The notes below the pieces were generated by a model, which saw only the letters and a program-made list of their open reading frames with translations, searched no databases and was not told where the DNA came from. A stretch of DNA of 64,000 nt from Cobetia marina (GTDB lineage Bacteria; Pseudomonadota; Gammaproteobacteria; Pseudomonadales; Halomonadaceae): positions 2,294,001 through 2,358,000 of the forward strand of contig NZ_CP017114.1 in the NCBI RefSeq assembly GCF_001720485.1, given 5' to 3'. Numbering within the stretch: the first letter of the stretch is position 1; the number at the start of each line of letters is the position of its first letter. The position numbers were made by a program, and so were the translations under genes. Of this stretch, positions 53,444 to 62,469 are shown in pieces.

Positions 53444-54438
53444 GTGCAATCAAGAGGGCAATCAAGAGTGCCGCGACCAGCCGCTGGTATCAGGCGCTCG
53501 CCGAGGCACAGGCAGCGCTGACGGCCCATGCCCTGGCCACCGTGGTGACGGTGGCGGGCTCCGCCCCGCGAGGTGCCGGCAGCAAGATGCTGATCACCCC
53601 GGATACGCTGCACGACAGCCTCGGCGGCGGTCGGCTGGAGCAGCTGGTGGTAGAGCGCGCTCGAGCGATGCTGGCGCAGGGACAGTCGGGCTGTCATCTC
53701 GAGGAGATCGCGCTGGGCCAGCATGCTCAACAATGCTGTGGTGGCCACGTGCAGGTGTTGATCGAGCTGTACCCGGCGCTTGCGCCACGGCTGACCCTGT
53801 TCGGCGCCGGCCATGTCGGTCAGGCCATCGTCCACCTGCTGGCGCCGCTGGACTGGCAGATCGACTGGCGGGATTCACGCGCCGAGCAGCTCGAGTCCGC
53901 CACGATTCCTGCGGGCAGTGAGGGCCGTGTGCAGCGCCAGACATTCAATATCCTGACGGACCTGCCGCTCTCGAAAGCGGCGCCGGCCTCCGACTCGCTG
54001 CCAGTGAGGGCGGGCAGTCATGTGCTGGTATTGACCCATGATCATGTCGAGGACCAGGCGCTGGTGGCGGCTCTTGCACCGCGTGATGACCTGGCCTCGC
54101 TGGGGCTGATCGGCTCCAGCAGCAAGTGGGCGCGCTTTCGCCAGCGCCTGCGCGGCGATCTCGACGAGCACGAGGTCGCCCGCATTCGCTGCCCGATCGG
54201 TGTGCCGGGGATTCCGGGCAAACGCCCCGAGGAGATCGCGATCGCGGTGGTGGCCGAACTGCTTCAGTTGCAGGCCAGCCAAGCCGCCCAGCAGACCGAC
54301 GACGCGAACTCCCCAACCTCGTCACACCCCCCATCATTGGACGGCAATGGCCTGACGCGCAAGGGTGCCCGCCAGCTGCGCGCCCGCCTTGCCCCTGACG
54401 CGATGCACCAGACAGAACCGACACGGAAGGCCGAATGA
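53440..54438 (+). CDS. xdhC: XdhC, molybdenum cofactor sulfuration/insertion protein
   Basis: The protein has 332 residues and overlaps both neighbours by ATGA. Conserved parts are VAGSAPRGAGSKMLI, LGGGRLEQLVVE, a CCGGHVQV motif holding the proposed cofactor-binding cysteines, and a Rossmann-type C-terminal domain (TLFGAGHVGQAIV, LGLIGSSSKWARFR, IPGKRPEEIAI). XdhC binds molybdenum cofactor, takes it through sulfuration and inserts it into XdhB without being part of the final enzyme. The last 50 residues are a Ser/Thr-rich tail beyond the family core. Confidence 0.93.
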   Translation: MSAIKRAIKSAATSRWYQALAEAQAALTAHALATVVTVAGSAPRGAGSKMLITPDTLHDSLGGGRLEQLVVERARAMLAQGQSGCHLEEIALGQHAQQCCGGHVQVLIELYPALAPRLTLFGAGHVGQAIVHLLAPLDWQIDWRDSRAEQLESATIPAGSEGRVQRQTFNILTDLPLSKAAPASDSLPVRAGSHVLVLTHDHVEDQALVAALAPRDDLASLGLIGSSSKWARFRQRLRGDLDEHEVARIRCPIGVPGIPGKRPEEIAIAVVAELLQLQASQAAQQTDDANSPTSSHPPSLDGNGLTRKGARQLRARLAPDAMHQTEPTRKAE

Positions 54439-55979
54439 TGACTGACCAAGACACCCCGCTATCTGTGGCCTGCCACCTGGATGACCGCCGACTGACGGCG
54501 GCGCTGCGCTCGGCCGCAAAGGCGCCAGAAAGCGTCAGCCTGTTGCGTGGCGCCCTGCTGCACTTCCTGGATGAGCCTCTGGACGACCCGCAAGGAACGC
54601 TTGCGTCAGGCGAGCGGGACCCCGCCATCGAGTACTACGCGGATGCCCTGCTGGTGATGCACGCCGGCCATGTGGTCGCCGTGGGGGATCACCACTCGCT
54701 TGCCCGGCATGATGCCGTGAGTGAACTGATGCGCCTGAGCCCGCCGCACAGCGTCACCGGTCTGATGATGCCAGGCTTCATCGATACCCACGTGCACTTC
54801 CCGCAGCTGGATATCATCGCAAGCTATGGTCACTGCCTGATCGACTGGCTGAATACCTACACCTTCCCCGCCGAGCAGCGCTTTGCCGACCCCGCGCACG
54901 CCGCCGAGGTCGCCGAGATCTTCCTTGATGAGCTGCTGCGTCATGGCTCCACCAGTGCCCAGGTGTTTGCCACCTCGCATGCCAGCAGTGCCGATGCCCT
55001 GTTCCGGGCCGCGCGGAGCCGCGACATGCGTGTGCATGCCGGTCGCGTGATGATGGATCGCAATGCGCCGCCGGCACTGCTCGATTCAGGCGTCACCGCG
55101 CTCAAGGACGATGAGCGGCTGATCGCGGACTGGCACGGGCGTGATCGCCTCGGCTATGTGCTGACCCCGCGCTTCGCCCCGACCTCGACGCCTGAGCAAC
55201 TCAAGGCCGCCGGTCAACTGCTCAAGTGCCAGCCGGACCTGCACCTGCAGACCCATCTGGCCGAGAACCTCGATGAAGTGAAGTGGGTGGCGGAACTGTT
55301 CCCCGAGGCTCGGGATTATCTGGCGGTCTATGAGGATGTTGGCCTGAGTCACGAGCGCACCACCTTCGCCCACGGCATCCACCTGGACGATGGCATGCGC
55401 CAGCGCATCGCGGATCGTGGCGCCAGCATCGCCTTCTGTCCGACCTCCAACCTGTTCCTCGGCAGCGGGCTGTTCGATCGCGCCAGCGCCCGCCATCAGG
55501 GGATCAACATCAGCATCGCCACCGATGTCGGCGGTGGCTCCAGCCTGTGTCAGCTGGAGAGCCTCAAGGCTGCCTATCAGGTCGGTCAGTTGCACGGTGC
55601 GGTCGCCCATGATGTGGCGGGGCTTGCGTCACGTGCCAACCAGCCACTGACGCCCTGGCAGGGCTTCTATCAATTGACGCTGGGCAATGCGCGCGCCATG
55701 CGGCTGGAGGACAAGGTCGGCAACCTGCGTCCGGGGATGGAGGCGGACGTGATCGTGCTCGACCCCACGGCGACTCACTTGCTGGCGCGGCGTACCCGCT
55801 GGGGACAGCCACAGCAGGTACCGCTGGGGGAGGTGCTGTTCGCCCTGATGATGCTCGGGGATGACCGCGCGATTCGCGAGGTACATGTGGCGGGCCGCTG
55901 CCGCAAACGGCACGGCATGCTGCTGAGTGACCACACCGCTGCGAAGACACGCCCACAGGCGGAAGCATTAATGCCCTGA
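54435..55979 (+). CDS. guaD: guanine deaminase
   Basis: The protein has 514 residues, longer than the usual 430-450 owing to about 30 extra residues at the N-terminus and about 25 at the C-terminus. The core starts at LLRGALLHFLDEPLD. Zinc-site motifs of the amidohydrolase superfamily are plain: PGFIDTHVHFPQL, LQTHLAENLDEVKW, FAHGIHLDD, and IATDVGGGSS. It deaminates guanine to xanthine, feeding the XDH encoded by the three genes before it. Overlap with xdhC is four bases, so xdhABC-guaD form one coupled operon. Confidence 0.94.
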   Translation: MMTDQDTPLSVACHLDDRRLTAALRSAAKAPESVSLLRGALLHFLDEPLDDPQGTLASGERDPAIEYYADALLVMHAGHVVAVGDHHSLARHDAVSELMRLSPPHSVTGLMMPGFIDTHVHFPQLDIIASYGHCLIDWLNTYTFPAEQRFADPAHAAEVAEIFLDELLRHGSTSAQVFATSHASSADALFRAARSRDMRVHAGRVMMDRNAPPALLDSGVTALKDDERLIADWHGRDRLGYVLTPRFAPTSTPEQLKAAGQLLKCQPDLHLQTHLAENLDEVKWVAELFPEARDYLAVYEDVGLSHERTTFAHGIHLDDGMRQRIADRGASIAFCPTSNLFLGSGLFDRASARHQGINISIATDVGGGSSLCQLESLKAAYQVGQLHGAVAHDVAGLASRANQPLTPWQGFYQLTLGNARAMRLEDKVGNLRPGMEADVIVLDPTATHLLARRTRWGQPQQVPLGEVLFALMMLGDDRAIREVHVAGRCRKRHGMLLSDHTAAKTRPQAEALMP

Positions 55980-56011
55980 GGGCATCACAGGTGTGACAAC
56001 ATGCTGACAAA

Positions 56012-56038
56012 TGGTGCCAATTTATAGAATTGGTGCCA
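56012..56038. promoter_or_regulatory. direct repeat upstream of the nitroreductase gene
   Basis: TGGTGCCA occurs at 56012-56019 and 56031-56038, 19 bp apart, in an AT-rich stretch about 130 bp before the nitroreductase start. Same-face spacing near two helix turns is typical of regulator half-sites. No regulator is known for it here. Confidence 0.4.
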
Positions 56039-56165
56039 TTTTTTCATCATAAAGGTGCGTGAGACATGGATACTCAACGCTGAGTCCACTCGTTATGATG
56101 GCGCCATCTTCTTCCAACGTCCTGGGCACCCTCAGAGGTGTCGACGCATTACGAGGTCCGTCATC

Positions 56166-56825
56166 ATGACTCCCACTGCCATCATGCAACGTCGTTATTC
56201 CACCAAGGCCTTCGATCCGGCGCGCAAGATCAGCGCCGCAGACTGGCAGGAACTGGAAAACGTGATGCGCCTGAGCGCTTCCAGCGTCAATTCCCAACCG
56301 TGGCACTTCCTGGTGCTGGAGTCTGACGATGCCAAGCAGCGCTTCGCACGCGCCGGTACAGATGACAAGTACGCCTTCAACTCGCCGAAGATCACCAATG
56401 CGTCTCACGTCGTGCTGTTCTGCACCCGCACTACCCTGGACGACAACTACCTGAAACATCTGCTGGATACCGAAGCCTCTGATGGTCGCTTCAAGAAGGA
56501 TGACGAGTTCAGCGCCATGATGGACGGCGCGCGTCGTCTGTTCATCGACCTGCATCGTCATGATCTCAAGGACATGCAGCACTGGATGGACAAGCAGGTT
56601 TACCTCAATTACGGCAGCCTGCTGTATGCCGCCTCCAGCCTGAACATCGACACCGTGCCGCTGGAAGGCATCGACCCGGTGGCGCTGGACGCCGAATTCG
56701 GGCTGCGCGAGAAAGGCTTCAACGCCCTGGTCGCCGTGAGCCTTGGCTATCGCGCCGCTGACGACTTCAATGCGGAACTGCCCAAGTCCCGTCTGCCGGC
56801 AGACGAACTCTTCACTCGCCTGTAA
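56166..56825 (+). CDS. NfsB-like oxygen-insensitive nitroreductase
   Basis: The protein has 219 residues from ATG 56166 with GAGG upstream, close to the 217 of E. coli NfsB; the frame upstream to 56055 is not family-like. The start TPTAIMQRRYSTKAFDPARKI is the classic NfsB FMN-binding opening, followed by RLSASSVNSQPWHFLVL and the C-terminal EKGFNALVAVSLGYRAADDFN. It uses FMN and NAD(P)H to reduce nitro compounds or quinones. It lies between guaD and a purine-type permease; a role in that pathway is possible but not shown. Confidence 0.92.
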   Translation: MTPTAIMQRRYSTKAFDPARKISAADWQELENVMRLSASSVNSQPWHFLVLESDDAKQRFARAGTDDKYAFNSPKITNASHVVLFCTRTTLDDNYLKHLLDTEASDGRFKKDDEFSAMMDGARRLFIDLHRHDLKDMQHWMDKQVYLNYGSLLYAASSLNIDTVPLEGIDPVALDAEFGLREKGFNALVAVSLGYRAADDFNAELPKSRLPADELFTRL

Positions 56826-56998
56826 GCGCAGGGGACATCGAGCGGCGGGCAGCGCATTCCCCCACGGGGCTCCGTGCCTGCCGCATTGCATCCGCCCATC
56901 GGACATGACACCGTTTCTGCTCATGTCCCATCGTCCGCCGGTCACGTGGGGCATCCGCTTCACGCGTCATCATTTTCGTTCACGAAAGGATTCATGCC

Positions 56999-57307
56999 AT
57001 GTCTCTCAAGCTTATCGCGACTCTGACCTTCCCCGCCGACCAGCAGGAAAAGGCCCGTGACATTCTCGCCGACCTGGTCGAGAAGAGTCAGTCCGACAAG
57101 GGCTGTCTGCAATATGAACTCTTCGCGGTAGACAAGCAGGTCGAGGAAGGCGAGCCGGTACCGGAAGGCGACTTCGTGGTACTGGAGGAATGGTGGGATG
57201 AAGAAGCGCTGGAAGCCCACGTGGCATCCGAGCACTTCCAGGGCTTCCTGGGGGCCTTCGCGGAAGGCGAGATCGGCCTCAAGATCCAGCGTCTGCTGAC
57301 AGTCTGA
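56999..57307 (+). CDS. ABM-domain (antibiotic biosynthesis monooxygenase-like) protein
   Basis: The protein has 102 residues with a good AAAGGA ribosome site. It shows the dimeric alpha/beta barrel pattern of the ABM family: LIATLTFPADQQEKARDILADLVEKSQSDKGCLQYELF, then VVLEEWWDEEALEAHVASEHFQGF. Small stand-alone members act as monooxygenases, isomerases or quinol-linked enzymes such as YgiN. Pairing with an upstream nitroreductase resembles the E. coli MdaB-YgiN quinone cycle in kind, which is inference. Confidence 0.85.
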   Translation: MSLKLIATLTFPADQQEKARDILADLVEKSQSDKGCLQYELFAVDKQVEEGEPVPEGDFVVLEEWWDEEALEAHVASEHFQGFLGAFAEGEIGLKIQRLLTV

Positions 57308-57360
57308 CGCCAGCCGCTTGACCCTGCGCCCGCTTGCCCGGGCCACAGGGACGTCAATTC

Positions 57361-57395
57361 CAGGACCCCGCCGAGTCACGCTCGGCGGGGTCCTG
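57361..57395. terminator. hairpin terminator after the ABM gene
   Basis: CAGGACCCCGCCGAG (57361-57375) is the exact inverse of 57381-57395 with loop TCACG. The 15-bp GC-rich stem lacks a strong T-run but lies 53 bp after the stop. Confidence 0.7.
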
Positions 57396-57454
57396 CGTTA
57401 TCCGGCCAGTCATCGAGTGCCTCGGCGACAAGACGTCGTGACAGCAAAAGACAC

Positions 57455-57483
57455 CTGATATTGGTTCACTTCTTGCTTATAAT
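57455..57483 (+). promoter_or_regulatory. sigma-70-type promoter of the NCS2 permease gene
   Basis: A consensus TATAAT at 57478-57483 is preceded, with a 17-bp spacer, by CTGATA (57455-57460), a four-of-six match to the -35. It lies about 100 bp before the permease start, giving a leader of that order. Confidence 0.6.
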
Positions 57484-57581
57484 TGCCCGCCCGCGAATCG
57501 CATGGCGTGATCACGCATCGTCATCCTCGATCATCAGCCCCATTCCTCCCGCATTTGCCGCGAGCCGACAAGGAGCGTCCC

Positions 57582-59012
57582 ATGACCCAAGCTTCCTCCC
57601 AGCACAAGGGGATCGACGAGCCACTGCTCGGCCTCGAGAGCTGCCCCTCCGTTCCCATCTCGGCGCTCGCCGGGGCCCAGCATCTGCTGGCCAGTCTGGC
57701 GGGCATCATTGCACCGACATTGATCATCACCAGTGCGCTATCGCTCGGTGCCTATACCGCCAGTCTGCTGTCGATGGCGCTGGTGGTCTCCGGGATCGCC
57801 ACCTGGATTCAATCCCAGCGCCTGGGGCCATTCGGCTCGGGGCTGTTGAGCATCCAGGGCACCAGCTTCAGCTTCGTATCAGCCTTGATCACCGCCGGCC
57901 TGATCGCGCGCAGCCAGAATGCCAGTGACGAACAGGTGCTGGCGGTACTGTTCGGCACCTGTCTGGCCGGCAGCCTGATCGAGATGGCATTGGGCACGGT
58001 GCTGCCATGGCTCAAGCGCGTCATCACACCGGTGGTGACGGGCGTAGTGGTGATGCTGATCGGGTTGAGTCTGATCGAGGTCGGCATGACGGATATCGGT
58101 GGCGGCTTCGGTGCCGCGGACTTCGGCGCCCCCGCCAATCTGGCGCTGGCCGGCTGCGTGCTGATCACGGTACTGGCCTGTCAGGTCTCGCGTCACCCGT
58201 GGCTGAGAATCGCCTCCATCTTCATCGGCATGGCCGTCGGCTGCATCATCGCGGCGCTGGGCGGCATGTACGATGCGCCACAACTGGCGGATGCCGCACT
58301 GATTGCTCTGCCGCACCCGGCGACGCTGAATACCGGCTTCGACTTCTCGCTGGCCGCCTTCCTGCCGGTGGCCTTCATCTTCATTATCACCGCCATCGAG
58401 ACCGTCGGCGATCTCACCGGCAGCGCACGCGCCTCGGGGCTTGCCGTGGATGACGACACGCATCAGAAGCGTCTGCGCGGCGGTGTGCTCGGGGATGGCC
58501 TGAATTCCGCACTCGGTGCGCTGGCCGGCACCTTCCCCAACACCACCTTCAGTCAGAACACCGGCGTGATCCAGCTGACCGGTATCGCCAGCCGCCATGT
58601 GGGCCGCTACGTGGCGGGCTTCCTGCTGTTGCTGGGCCTGTCGCCCTTCATCGCCACCCTGCTCACGCAGATGCCGCGCCCGGTGCTCGGTGCCACCACC
58701 ACGCTGATGTTCGCGCTGATCGCCGTCTCCGGCATCCGCATCCTGATGGCGCAGCCCATCGGGCGTCGCGAGATGATGATCATCGCGCTGGCCCTGGGGC
58801 TTGGTCTGGGCGTCGGCATGGTACCGGATGTGCTGAACGCGATTCCGGGGGCCTTCGCCGATGCCTTGCGCTCGCCGATCACCATGGGCGGCCTGACTGC
58901 CATCCTCGCCGAGTTGCTGCTGCCGAAGATGGAAGATGCCGAGGTGTTCAATCCCAAAGCGAGTGAGCGTGAGTCCACCGACAGCATCAGCGCGGAGCAG
59001 GAACACGCCTGA
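57582..59012 (+). CDS. NCS2-family uracil/xanthine permease
   Basis: The protein has 476 residues from ATG 57582, with AAGGAG eight bases upstream; an in-frame ATG at 57483 falls within the -10 box and is rejected. It is a polytopic membrane protein of the NAT/NCS2 family (about 14 helices). The signature reads SQNTGVIQLTGIASRHVG, fitting the family QNxGxxxxT motif, and ALITAGLIARSQ and EVGMTDIGGGFG are further helix segments. Its neighbours (xdh, guaD) suggest xanthine or urate uptake rather than uracil. The likely function is proton-coupled import of a purine base. A terminator follows. Confidence 0.92.
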   Translation: MTQASSQHKGIDEPLLGLESCPSVPISALAGAQHLLASLAGIIAPTLIITSALSLGAYTASLLSMALVVSGIATWIQSQRLGPFGSGLLSIQGTSFSFVSALITAGLIARSQNASDEQVLAVLFGTCLAGSLIEMALGTVLPWLKRVITPVVTGVVVMLIGLSLIEVGMTDIGGGFGAADFGAPANLALAGCVLITVLACQVSRHPWLRIASIFIGMAVGCIIAALGGMYDAPQLADAALIALPHPATLNTGFDFSLAAFLPVAFIFIITAIETVGDLTGSARASGLAVDDDTHQKRLRGGVLGDGLNSALGALAGTFPNTTFSQNTGVIQLTGIASRHVGRYVAGFLLLLGLSPFIATLLTQMPRPVLGATTTLMFALIAVSGIRILMAQPIGRREMMIIALALGLGLGVGMVPDVLNAIPGAFADALRSPITMGGLTAILAELLLPKMEDAEVFNPKASERESTDSISAEQEHA

Positions 59013-59041
59013 GCCGCAGGCGCCGCAATGAGACATGAAAG

Positions 59042-59068
59042 AACCGGCGCATCATTGGCCGGTTTTTT
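59042..59068 (+). terminator. rho-independent terminator of the NCS2 permease gene
   Basis: AACCGGC (59042-59048) pairs with GCCGGTT (59058-59064) and continues into TTTTTT, 30 bp after the stop. Confidence 0.88.
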
Positions 59069-59363
59069 CATGTCGGTCGCCTCTTGAGGCCAGTCGCGCT
59101 TCTTCAGCTCAGGTGCACTTCTTCACGCCATTCGCTGACGCACGCAAACGGCGTACAGCTCGCACTTCCTGAGCAGGTCATCCAATCTCCACAATGGCAA
59201 GACAGACTCGTACAGCGGTGTGCCTTGCCATCGGTTACCCTTCACCCACTACACATAAGCGCTTTCTCATCAATAGTCTTGCAATCGCCACCCTGACAAT
59301 CAGCACTTTGAGGCTGGAAGGCGCCATAGCGCCTCGGAGCCAGACACAAGGAACGTATCGCTC
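59069..59363. other. intergenic region before the 5'-nucleotidase gene
   Basis: These 295 bp hold no gene I can support. A GCCTC-TT-GAGGC palindrome lies near 59080-59091 and a loose GGCAAG/CTTGCC inverted repeat further on. The nucleotidase promoter must be here but is not obvious. Confidence 0.5.
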
Positions 59364-61079
59364 ATGCTGAACACTCGACTCACCTCATCAAACGCGCCGG
59401 GCTTGCGCACATCCCCCCGCTCGCGCCTGGCGCTGAAGACCCTGCTGGGGGCTGCATTGCTGAGCACGCTCAGCGCCTGCGCCAGCCATCAGGACCATGA
59501 ATGGCAGGCAGACACGTCCTATCACCTGACGGTGCTGCACACCAATGATCATCACGGTCGCTTCTGGCGCAGCAGCGATGGCGAATACGGCATGTCGGCG
59601 CGCAAGACGCTGGTCGACCGTATCCGCGCCGAAGTGGAATCCGAGGGTGGCAGCGTGCTGCTGCTGTCCGGCGGAGACATCAATACCGGCGTGCCGGAGT
59701 CCGATCTGCAGCAGGCCGAACCTGACTTCAAGGGCATGAACCGCATCGGCTATGACGCCATGGCGGTGGGCAATCATGAATTCGACAACCCGCTGGACGT
59801 GCTGCTCAAGCAGCGCGACTGGGCCGATTTCCCGATGCTGGCCGCCAACATCTACGACAAGGCCACCGGCGAGCGTCTGTTCGCGCCCTACAGGATCTTC
59901 GATGAAGACGGCGTCCATATCGCGGTGATCGGCCTGACCACCGAAGACACCGTGCGCATCGGCAATCCCGAGTACTTCAGCAATCTCGAGTTTCGCGATC
60001 CCAAGGAAGAGGCACGCAAGGTCATCGAGCAACTGAACGAGCATGAGCAGCCGGACCTGATCTTCGCCGTCACCCACATGGGGCATTATCAGAATGCCGA
60101 GCATGGCATCAACGCGCCGGGCGACGTCGCGCTTGCGCGCTACCTGCCCACCGGTGCGCTGGACATGATCGTCGGAGGGCACTCCCAGGAGCCGGTGTGC
60201 ATGGAGGGCGTCAACCGGATGGCGGACTTTGCGCCCGGCGATGATTGCCAGCCGGACCGTCAGAACGGTACCTACATCGTGCAGGCACACGAGTGGGGCA
60301 AGTACGTGGGGCGTGCCGATTACGAGTTCCGCAATGGCGAGCTGACCATGCTCAACTATCAGTTGATCCCGGTGAACCTCAAGAAGACCGTCGAAGTGAA
60401 CGGCGAGCGTCACAAGGTGCTGGTCAAGGAGGAAATCGCCGAGGACAGTGAGCTGCTCGAGTTCCTGCGCCCCTATCAGGAGAAGGGCCAGGCGCAGCTC
60501 AATGTCACCGTCGCGCAGAGCAACGGCAAGCTGGAGGGGGATCGCGACGTGGTGCGCTTTGCCCAGACCAATCTGGGCCGCCTGATCGCCACCGCCGCCA
60601 TGCAGGCCGGCAAGGCAGACTTCGGCGTGATGAACTCAGGTGGCGTGCGCGCCTCATTGCCTGAAGGAGAGATCACCTACAAGGATGTGCTGACCGTACT
60701 GCCCTTCGGCAACACCGTGGGGGTCGTCAGCATGTCGGGCAGCGAGGTGCTCGACTACCTCAATGCCGTGGCGACCCAGCCGGTGGACTCCGGCGCCTAT
60801 GCCCAGTTTGCCGGTATCAGCATGCAGGTCGACCGGGCCGAGGGCAGCGTCTCTGACGTGATGATCCAGGGCCAGCCACTGGACATGAGCGCGCAATATC
60901 GCTTCAGCGTTCCAAGCTTCAATGCCGCCGGCGGGGATGGCTATCCGAAGGTCACTGATCTGCCGGGCTACCTGGATACCGGCTTCGTCGATGCCGATGT
61001 GCTCAAGGCCTATCTGGCCCAGCAGAGCCCGATCGATGTCTCGGCGTACGCGCCCCAGGGCGAGATTGTCTATCAATAA
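59364..61079 (+). CDS. ushA: 5'-nucleotidase / UDP-sugar hydrolase (UshA/NutA-like lipoprotein)
   Basis: The protein has 571 residues with ribosome site AAGGAA. The N-terminal signal ends in a lipobox (STLSAC), so it is probably a lipoprotein like Vibrio NutA rather than a soluble periplasmic UshA. The metallophosphoesterase domain reads LTVLHTNDHHGRFW, LLLSGGDINTGVPESDLQ, AVGNHEFDNPL and VGGHSQEPVC; the C-terminal 5'-nucleotidase domain has MNSGGVRASLPEGEITYKD and FNAAGGDGYPK. It dephosphorylates external nucleotides to nucleosides, feeding the purine genes nearby. A hairpin follows the stop. Confidence 0.94.
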   Translation: MLNTRLTSSNAPGLRTSPRSRLALKTLLGAALLSTLSACASHQDHEWQADTSYHLTVLHTNDHHGRFWRSSDGEYGMSARKTLVDRIRAEVESEGGSVLLLSGGDINTGVPESDLQQAEPDFKGMNRIGYDAMAVGNHEFDNPLDVLLKQRDWADFPMLAANIYDKATGERLFAPYRIFDEDGVHIAVIGLTTEDTVRIGNPEYFSNLEFRDPKEEARKVIEQLNEHEQPDLIFAVTHMGHYQNAEHGINAPGDVALARYLPTGALDMIVGGHSQEPVCMEGVNRMADFAPGDDCQPDRQNGTYIVQAHEWGKYVGRADYEFRNGELTMLNYQLIPVNLKKTVEVNGERHKVLVKEEIAEDSELLEFLRPYQEKGQAQLNVTVAQSNGKLEGDRDVVRFAQTNLGRLIATAAMQAGKADFGVMNSGGVRASLPEGEITYKDVLTVLPFGNTVGVVSMSGSEVLDYLNAVATQPVDSGAYAQFAGISMQVDRAEGSVSDVMIQGQPLDMSAQYRFSVPSFNAAGGDGYPKVTDLPGYLDTGFVDADVLKAYLAQQSPIDVSAYAPQGEIVYQ

Positions 61080-61100
61080 ATTACTTATAACAAGAAAATA

Positions 61101-61123
61101 AGCGGGGCTTAATATGCCCCGCT
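61101..61123. terminator. terminator between ushA and the orphan gene
   Basis: AGCGGGGC (61101-61108) pairs with GCCCCGCT (61116-61123), loop 7 nt, in AT-rich surroundings. It lies between convergent genes and could serve both. Confidence 0.75.
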
Positions 61124-61172
61124 CAATATTCTAGCAACGCTATAAGGCTAATGACATCTAAAAAAAATAAAA

Positions 61173-61817
61173 TTAATCAAAATCTCTGTCAGGAATCATA
61201 GAGACAAATCTTTCCAATCTTGTATAAATATGTGAAAAAGATTTCTGCGCAACACTAAGGAAGTTAATTTCCAAAGGGTCTTGGCTTCTATATCTTGCAT
61301 CGCTAAAATAAACACCATTATTTATGCTCGTAAGCATCCTTGTAAAGGTGGTTATCAAGAAACTTTCTTTCTTAGTAGATTTTTGCGCTACATCATACAT
61401 CCCAAACCTACTGATAAATGCATCTTCTACATCCGACTCATTCAACAACGACATATTGAAAAACTTGTCTATAGATTTAAATTTTACATTTGTGATTAAT
61501 TCGTAATCTTCTTCCTCTGGGTTGAGTATGTTGGTGACCACGGACATTACAAATGCAAGACACTCAAACATTATAACTTCTTGGCCATTTTTTCTAACAA
61601 ACCTTCTCTCGTTATTATTCACTATATCAAAAACTTCAAGTGCAATGAGAAAATAAAACCTTTCAGCTTCACTCTCTATTAAAGACTCTCTTATTTTCGC
61701 CAACCTAAACTTATCACTTGTATTGATAGACAAGCTAGACACTATACTTTCCCATGTAATATTTTTACCCACATATCTTCTAAAGTGAGATTTTCTCGAA
61801 ACTTCAAATAAAGGCAT
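61173..61817 (-). CDS. low-GC hypothetical protein (orphan)
   Basis: The protein has 214 residues from ATG 61817 with a GAGGGT site upstream. I do not recognise it. It is rich in Asn, Lys, Ile and Phe, has no signal peptide and no clear membrane helix, and its GC content and codon use are far below those of the neighbours on both sides. A helical centre (AERFYFLIALEVFDIVNNN, IMFECLAFVMSVVTNIL) is followed by a mixed C-terminus. The whole block 61080-61985 is AT-rich, so it is probably a recently acquired single-gene insertion between ushA and the Lrp-type gene. No transposase or attachment-site repeat is seen. Confidence 0.7.
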   Translation of the reverse strand: MPLFEVSRKSHFRRYVGKNITWESIVSSLSINTSDKFRLAKIRESLIESEAERFYFLIALEVFDIVNNNERRFVRKNGQEVIMFECLAFVMSVVTNILNPEEEDYELITNVKFKSIDKFFNMSLLNESDVEDAFISRFGMYDVAQKSTKKESFLITTFTRMLTSINNGVYFSDARYRSQDPLEINFLSVAQKSFSHIYTRLERFVSMIPDRDFD

Positions 61818-61953
61818 GGCTCTACCCTCACTTCGAATAACATAGATATTTAAACCATCACCAGACGGCCTGACATAAAAATGCAGTTGATTTGATAGAA
61901 TCTATGCACGAAAGCAGATAAAATCAATAAAAATATGTTCCGTGACAAAAAAA

Positions 61954-61974
61954 CGTTACTTCATATTGGTAACG
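61954..61974. promoter_or_regulatory. inverted repeat upstream of the Lrp/AsnC gene
   Basis: CGTTAC and GTAACG form a 6-9-6 inverted repeat 22 bp before the regulator start. It may be an operator for autoregulation, common for this family. Confidence 0.4.
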
Positions 61975-61996
61975 CTAAATAGCTGAGAATAAAAAC

Positions 61997-62449
61997 ATGA
62001 ACCTCAACCGCACCGACAGCGAACTGCTCAACCTGTTGATCAAGGACGGTCGCATGTCCTACGCCGATATCGCCCGCAAGCTGGGCATCTCGCGTGCCCA
62101 CGCCCGTACGCGAGTCCAGGCATTGGTCGAGAGCGGCGTGATCGAGCAGTTCACCGCCGTCATCAACCCGGACAAGCTCGGCAAGGGTATCTCCACCTTC
62201 GTGGACCTGACCGTCGCACCCAGCGCCATCGAGCGTATCGCCGAGGAGCTTTCCGCCTGTGTCGAGGTGGTCAGCCTCTACATCATGAGCGACCTGAAAA
62301 GCCTGCACATCCACACCCTCACTGACAGCTACGAAGCCTTCGACAGCTTCGTGCGCGAACATATCTTCAATCGTGACGAGATACTCTCCGTCGACTGCAA
62401 GTCGCTGATGACACGCGTGAAGCACCGTCGTGGTGGCGCACGGCTATAA
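61997..62449 (+). CDS. Lrp/AsnC-family transcriptional regulator
   Basis: The protein has 150 residues, the usual length. The N-terminal HTH reads LNRTDSELLNLLIKDGRMSYADIARKLGISRAHARTRVQALVESGVI. The C-terminal RAM ligand domain is shorter in conservation: FTAVINPDKLGKGISTFVDLTV and VVSLYIMSDLKSLHIHTLT. The family senses amino acids and often controls transport or catabolism. Its target is not evident; the neighbour on its left is the orphan gene and on its right a convergent membrane protein gene. A palindrome just before the start may be its own operator. Confidence 0.92.
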   Translation: MNLNRTDSELLNLLIKDGRMSYADIARKLGISRAHARTRVQALVESGVIEQFTAVINPDKLGKGISTFVDLTVAPSAIERIAEELSACVEVVSLYIMSDLKSLHIHTLTDSYEAFDSFVREHIFNRDEILSVDCKSLMTRVKHRRGGARL

Positions 62450-62469
62450 GCACGCGCCGGGGTCGCGAA

